Assembly (NCBI RefSeq): GCF_034932105.1
Contig: NZ_JAYGIG010000009.1
Coordinates: forward strand, 1 to 64,000
Direction: 5' to 3'
Source of the DNA: Leptothoe sp034932105
Lineage (GTDB): Bacteria; Cyanobacteriota; Cyanobacteriia; Phormidesmidales; Phormidesmidaceae
DNA: 64,000 bases
This document shows, in pieces, positions 61,470 to 64,000 of the stretch; the first letter of the stretch is position 1; the number at the start of each line of letters is the position of its first letter. Made by a program: the position numbers and the translations under genes. Below the pieces are notes generated by a model. It was not told the origin of the DNA, ran no database searches, and saw only the letters and a list, made by a program, of their open reading frames with translations.

Positions 61470-64000
61470 TTAGGCACTGACCAGCGGTGCCGTTCTGGCT
61501 TGAAAATCAGCGGCTTTGAGGGCAATCACGGTTTTGTCTGGGTCTTTTACCCGGAACTGGGCACCGAGACGCACCACCTGACGATGACCGTTGTAGCTGA
61601 TCATGGCCACGACTGGGATTTTGGCTTCGTGTTTATCTTCCCCTTGCTGGTCCTGAATAATATCCCGTAGCCGATTTTGTTGGACGATATCTCCGGCTAT
61701 GGATGGGGGCAACTCGACCGTGACGAGCCGCACATCTTCGATGGGTTCGGCGTCATCAACGATAAACTGCATCTGATCATCCCGGCGGTCGACCTTGCCC
61801 CAAATCATCAGTCTGGCGTCGGCTTTGATGTGCATGCCGATGCGGGCATAGGAACGGGGAAAGACTACGGCTTCTGCATGACCACTCAGGTCCTCGATCT
61901 GGAGGATAGCCATGCTGTCACCTTTTTTGGTGGTGATGGGTTTCATGGCGCTGATCATGACGATGGCGCTGAGGGTGAGTTTTTCGGGTTGGTCTCCTAG
62001 CTCCGCCAGGTTAATGGGGGCCAAAATGCGGGCCGGGCGTTGGACTGATTTGAGGGGATGGTCGGAAATATAGAATCCTAACAGTTCTTTTTCTAAGCGC
62101 AGCCGCTCTTGGGAATCGTAATCCTCCATGGGGGGGGCTTTGGGGGCTGCTTCGTAGGCACTGCTGTGGTTGGCGGGGGCACTGTCACTGGCGGTGCCGC
62201 CGAGTATCATGTCGAAGATACTACCTTGGCCAATTTCGCGATCTTTGGCGCGAGACTGGGCCCAGTCAACGACAAATTCTAGGTCGGAGAATAGCTGGCG
62301 ACGGTTATGGTTGAGGCTGTCTAGGGCTCCGGAGTGGATTAGGGCTTCTAGGGCACGGCGGTTGACGGCGCGAAGATCGATGCGATCGCACAATTCCGGC
62401 AACGACTTAAACGGCCCATCCTCTTCCCGGCTCCTAAGCAGCGTCTCAATTGCCCCCAGCCCGACATTCCGCACCGCCGACAGCCCAAACAAAATGCAAT
62501 CATTTTCCGGCGTAAAGTCCACTCCCGAACGATTCACATCCGGTGGCAGCACCTCAATTCCCATACTGACGCAGTTGGCAATATGCATCTGCACCTTGTC
62601 CTGGTCACCGCTGATGGCCGTCAGCAGAGCCGCCATATACTCCACCGGATAATTCGCCTTCAGATATGCCGTCTGATAAGTGACATAGCCATAGGCCATG
62701 GAATGACTTTTATTGAAGCAATATTGGGCGAAGTTAACCATCTGCTCCCAAAGGGCTTCGACGGTCTTCTGGGGCACCCCATTGGCCATCGAACCTTCGA
62801 CAAACTTGCCCCGGTGCATGTCCATCTCCGACTGCTTTTTCTTCCCCATGGCACGGCGCAGCAGGTCCGCTTCTCCCAAGGAATAGCCCCCCATATCCTG
62901 AGCAATTTTCATGATCTGCTCTTGGAAGATCATGATGCCGTAGGTCTCTTCCAAAATCGGCTGGATCAGCTGATGGGGATAGTCGATCTGCTCCCTACCG
63001 TGTTTGCGGTTAATAAACTTGGGAATCAAACCGGCATCCAACGGACCGGGCCGGTACAGCGCCAGCACTGACGAAATATCATCCAACCCGTCGGGTTTCA
63101 GATCCTTCACAATCTGGCGCATGCCCGAGGACTCCAATTGGAATACTCCCCCTAACTCCCCCCGACCCAGCAGCTTGTAGGTTTCTGGATCATCGTAGGC
63201 CACCCGATCCATATCAATGATTTCACCACGGGTCTGCTCCACATAGTCCACCGCCTTTTGGATCATGGTGAGGTTGCGCAGCCCCAAAAAGTCCATCTTC
63301 AGCAGACCCACCGCCTCCACATCTTCCATGTAGTACTGGGTGATCACCGCACCGTCGTTATTACGCTGTAGGGGAACCAGCTCATCCAACGGGTTGGCTG
63401 AAATCACTACCCCAGCCGCGTGCATACCAAAGGTTTTGTTAGTCCCTTCAATGGTGATGGCCATATCCAGCCAACGCCGATAGGTGACTGCCGTCCCCGG
63501 CACCAAGTCCCCACTGGCGTACTTTTCTTGAAACACCTTTTCAGGCGTTTTCTCAGGGTCGATCATCACCTTAAGCTTGGCGGGTTTACCCCGAGCCACC
63601 GGGATCATCTTCGCCATTTTGTCCGACTCGCCGTAGGGAATATCTAGCACACGGGCCACATCCTTAAGTACCGCTTTGGAGGTCATGCGGTTAAAGGTAA
63701 TAATCTGGGCCACGTGGTCCTTGCCATATTTTTCGGTGACGTACTCAATCACCTTTTCCCGTTTTTCAATGCAGAAGTCCGTATCCACGTCAGGCATGGA
63801 GTTACGTTCGGGATTTAAGAATCGCTCGAACAGCAGACCGTGGTGTACCGGATCAATATTGGTGATTCCCATACAGTAGGCAACCAGAGAGCCAGCCGCT
63901 GACCCTCGCCCTGGCCCCACGGGAATTTTCGTATCCCGAGCGAACTTAATGTAATCCCACACCACCAGAAAGTAGGTGGCAAATCCCATTTGGTGCATCA
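61470..64000 (-). CDS. dnaE: DNA polymerase III alpha subunit, C-terminal part
   Basis: The last about 843 residues of the replicative polymerase; the N-terminal PHP part lies beyond the window. Polymerase motifs: GPGRGSAAGSLVAYCMGITNIDP and NPERNSMPDVDTDFC with catalytic aspartates, GMHAAGVVISA, and GEADLLRRAMGKK. OB-fold (ILQIEDLSGHAEAVVFP) near the end. At FAQY/CFNKSHSMAYG (junction 62720/62721), where many cyanobacterial dnaE genes are split by a trans-splicing intein, the reading frame is continuous with no intein. Confidence 0.97.
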   Translation of the reverse strand, partial: MHQMGFATYFLVVWDYIKFARDTKIPVGPGRGSAAGSLVAYCMGITNIDPVHHGLLFERFLNPERNSMPDVDTDFCIEKREKVIEYVTEKYGKDHVAQIITFNRMTSKAVLKDVARVLDIPYGESDKMAKMIPVARGKPAKLKVMIDPEKTPEKVFQEKYASGDLVPGTAVTYRRWLDMAITIEGTNKTFGMHAAGVVISANPLDELVPLQRNNDGAVITQYYMEDVEAVGLLKMDFLGLRNLTMIQKAVDYVEQTRGEIIDMDRVAYDDPETYKLLGRGELGGVFQLESSGMRQIVKDLKPDGLDDISSVLALYRPGPLDAGLIPKFINRKHGREQIDYPHQLIQPILEETYGIMIFQEQIMKIAQDMGGYSLGEADLLRRAMGKKKQSEMDMHRGKFVEGSMANGVPQKTVEALWEQMVNFAQYCFNKSHSMAYGYVTYQTAYLKANYPVEYMAALLTAISGDQDKVQMHIANCVSMGIEVLPPDVNRSGVDFTPENDCILFGLSAVRNVGLGAIETLLRSREEDGPFKSLPELCDRIDLRAVNRRALEALIHSGALDSLNHNRRQLFSDLEFVVDWAQSRAKDREIGQGSIFDMILGGTASDSAPANHSSAYEAAPKAPPMEDYDSQERLRLEKELLGFYISDHPLKSVQRPARILAPINLAELGDQPEKLTLSAIVMISAMKPITTKKGDSMAILQIEDLSGHAEAVVFPRSYARIGMHIKADARLMIWGKVDRRDDQMQFIVDDAEPIEDVRLVTVELPPSIAGDIVQQNRLRDIIQDQQGEDKHEAKIPVVAMISYNGHRQVVRLGAQFRVKDPDKTVIALKAADFQARTAPLVSA

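Noticed and set aside
62700..62740. Intein inside dnaE
   Set aside because: The extein residues FAQY and CFNKSHS are contiguous and no intein blocks were found in the frame.

Overview
The window is chromosomal DNA from a phycobilisome-containing cyanobacterium. Evidence seen directly: psbN and psbH, an NblA-family gene, a thylakoid-type thioredoxin (TxlA/HCF164 family), a SigC-type sigma factor, the hydrocarbon cluster ado-aar-accA-SDR-folE, and many copies of the cyanobacterial HIP1 octamer GCGATCGC. The species cannot be named from sequence alone. Apart from the left 3 kb this is core-genome territory, with short operons, short spacers and many hairpin terminators.

Layout. 1-3 kb: accessory strip with an ISKra4-like transposase using a -1 frameshift site and running off the left edge, a pheophytinase-like hydrolase, a MITE-like element, and a duplicated hairpin block that includes the end of a neighbouring gene. 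3-15.5 kb: NIL/4Fe-4S ferredoxin with a membrane partner, divergent from TxlA; TIGR01777 epimerase with a HAD protein whose catalytic residues are substituted; carotenoid-desaturase-like oxidoreductase; DUF1400 hydrolase; CNNM/DUF21-CBS protein; fused double-ATPase of a peptide-type ABC importer; SLC13/ArsB-type permease. 15.8-19.3 kb: Sll1717-family P-loop ATPase followed by a membrane-anchored pentapeptide-repeat protein and then a second pentapeptide-repeat protein. 19.3-24.7 kb: rpmG-rpsR-RNase II-methyltransferase operon, glmM, DUF309 gene. 24.9-27.5 kb: lptA-lptB-lptF-type LPS export operon. 27.6-32.8 kb: rpe with a possible small-RNA locus beside it, a secreted subtilase with Glu at the Asp position, a cupin, nblA, three tRNA genes (Phe, Tyr, Thr) and a secreted PPC-domain protein. 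33-41.2 kb: DUF4112 protein, an unrecognised 349-aa protein, ado-aar-accA-SDR-folE, a YbjN-like protein and a lipoate-ligase-family protein. 41.2-49.2 kb: CHASE2 protein, site-2 protease with CBS domains, trpF, a small membrane protein, an 878-aa surface protein with a DUF4114 end, and sigC. 49.7-58.2 kb: SNF2 helicase, rpsP-KH protein-phoH, psbN/psbH, tatA, pth, and a ParA-type ATPase with a coiled-coil partner that looks like the carboxysome-positioning pair McdA/McdB (type 2). 58.3-64 kb: frmA, a zinc metallopeptidase, a class-3 lipase and the C-terminal three quarters of dnaE, unsplit and intein-free at the well-known cyanobacterial intein site.

How the genes work together: fatty-acid supply and alkane formation (accA, aar, ado), photosystem assembly and light-harvesting turnover (psbH, psbN, txlA, nblA, carotenoid-like oxidoreductase), envelope biogenesis (lpt genes, glmM, tatA, surface protein) and translation (rpsP, rpsR, rpmG, pth, tRNAs). 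The best candidates for undescribed biology are the ATPase/pentapeptide-repeat cassette (15.8-19.3 kb), the HAD pseudo-enzyme, the mutually exclusive hairpins at the rpe 3' end, and the structured repeats at 2.2-2.9 kb.
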